Positions 63,844-64,000 of a stretch of 64,000 nt of DNA are shown piece by piece; the first letter of the stretch is position 1; each line of letters opens with the position of its first letter. The stretch is from Rhodoferax sp. Its GTDB lineage: Bacteria; Pseudomonadota; Gammaproteobacteria; Burkholderiales; Burkholderiaceae_C. Where the stretch lies: the NCBI GenBank assembly GCA_003133245.1, contig PKWM01000021.1, positions 1 to 64,000 on the forward strand, in the 5' to 3' direction. Both the position numbers and the translations under genes were made by a program. The notes under the pieces are model-generated. The model did not search any database, was not told the DNA's origin, and saw only the letters and a list, made by a program, of their open reading frames with translations.

Positions 63844-64000
63844 GCGCGCCCAGGTGTGGGAGGTGGACTTTGAACCTCAAACCCATAAAGAAGAACCCGG
63901 CAAACGTGGTCGCCCGGCACTGGTCATCCAGACCAACATCCTCAACAACGCAGGCCACGCCACCACCATCGTCATTCCCGGCACCACCCAGGTCTATCGC
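63824..64000 (+). CDS. MazF/PemK family toxin (3' truncated by window edge)
   Basis: The first 59 codons of a MazF/PemK-like endoribonuclease: KRAQVWEVDFEP, then GKRGRPALVIQTNILN, the conserved RGRPALVI strand of the family. The ATG at 63824 lies inside the antitoxin gene in another frame, preceded by GGGAG. The rest is outside the window, so integrity cannot be judged. Confidence 0.85.
   Translation, partial: MALPKVKRAQVWEVDFEPQTHKEEPGKRGRPALVIQTNILNNAGHATTIVIPGTTQVYR

Overview
The window looks like a chromosomal segment of a betaproteobacterium of order Burkholderiales, most likely family Comamonadaceae (Rhodoferax- or Polaromonas-like). This rests on protein family content and gene order: secG / tRNA-Leu / nuoA-N, a large NAD-glutamate dehydrogenase of about 1,590 residues, a MoxR / CoxE-type VWA pair, a DUF1841 protein and Comamonadaceae-style intergenic repeats. 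Base composition is moderately GC-rich throughout. I see no prophage, transposase gene, rRNA or CRISPR array.

Layout. 1-4 kb: a 5'-truncated diguanylate cyclase, abutting a convergent PIN-PhoH ATPase, then peroxiredoxin and an Mth938-like protein on the minus strand. 4.0-10.7 kb: a tight plus-strand run alaA-hom-thrC-mobB-moeA-moaD-moaE, linking alanine and threonine synthesis to molybdenum cofactor assembly. 10.7-18.6 kb: ettA, an orphan periplasmic binding protein, rpsO, a terminator, a structured leader and pnp, then a quinone oxidoreductase, tpiA and secG. 18.7-33.4 kb: tRNA-Leu(GAG) and the complete 14-gene complex I operon nuoABCDEFGHIJKLMN, with a repeat-like insert between nuoF and nuoG. 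33.4-35.2 kb: a NUDIX hydrolase and a DUF1178 protein, embedded between large palindromic non-coding elements. 35.2-40.0 kb: NAD-glutamate dehydrogenase.

40-50.7 kb is more accessory. It holds a small proline-rich ORF, a host-attachment-type protein, a 'GGGGTCAGA' inverted-repeat element, an MsbA-like ABC exporter divergent from a marR-nodT-emrA-emrB drug efflux operon, a second DHA2 exporter preceded by a 20-codon leader ORF, and an AttH/CrtC-type lipocalin. 50.8-64 kb: a PhnD-like sensor/PAS/GGDEF protein whose 3' end runs antisense into a tRNA-Arg(CCT) gene; a minus-strand run moxR, GNAT, VWA, tamA, tamB; a DUF1841 protein; an RcnB-like protein with an apparent frameshift at its start; a two-gene YeeE/YedE sulfur transporter; and a ribbon-helix-helix antitoxin with a MazF/PemK toxin cut by the window edge.

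Most coding content is ordinary core metabolism. The least explained signals are structural: two adjacent palindromes fill the nuoN-NUDIX gap, a palindrome of about 380 bp fills the gap before the glutamate dehydrogenase gene, and the pnp leader can fold into a long interrupted hairpin. Other points of interest are near-leaderless promoters on both efflux units, the DHA2 leader peptide, the tRNA/CDS overlap, and tamAB translationally coupled to a MoxR/VWA chaperone-like unit. I found no clearly novel multi-gene system.
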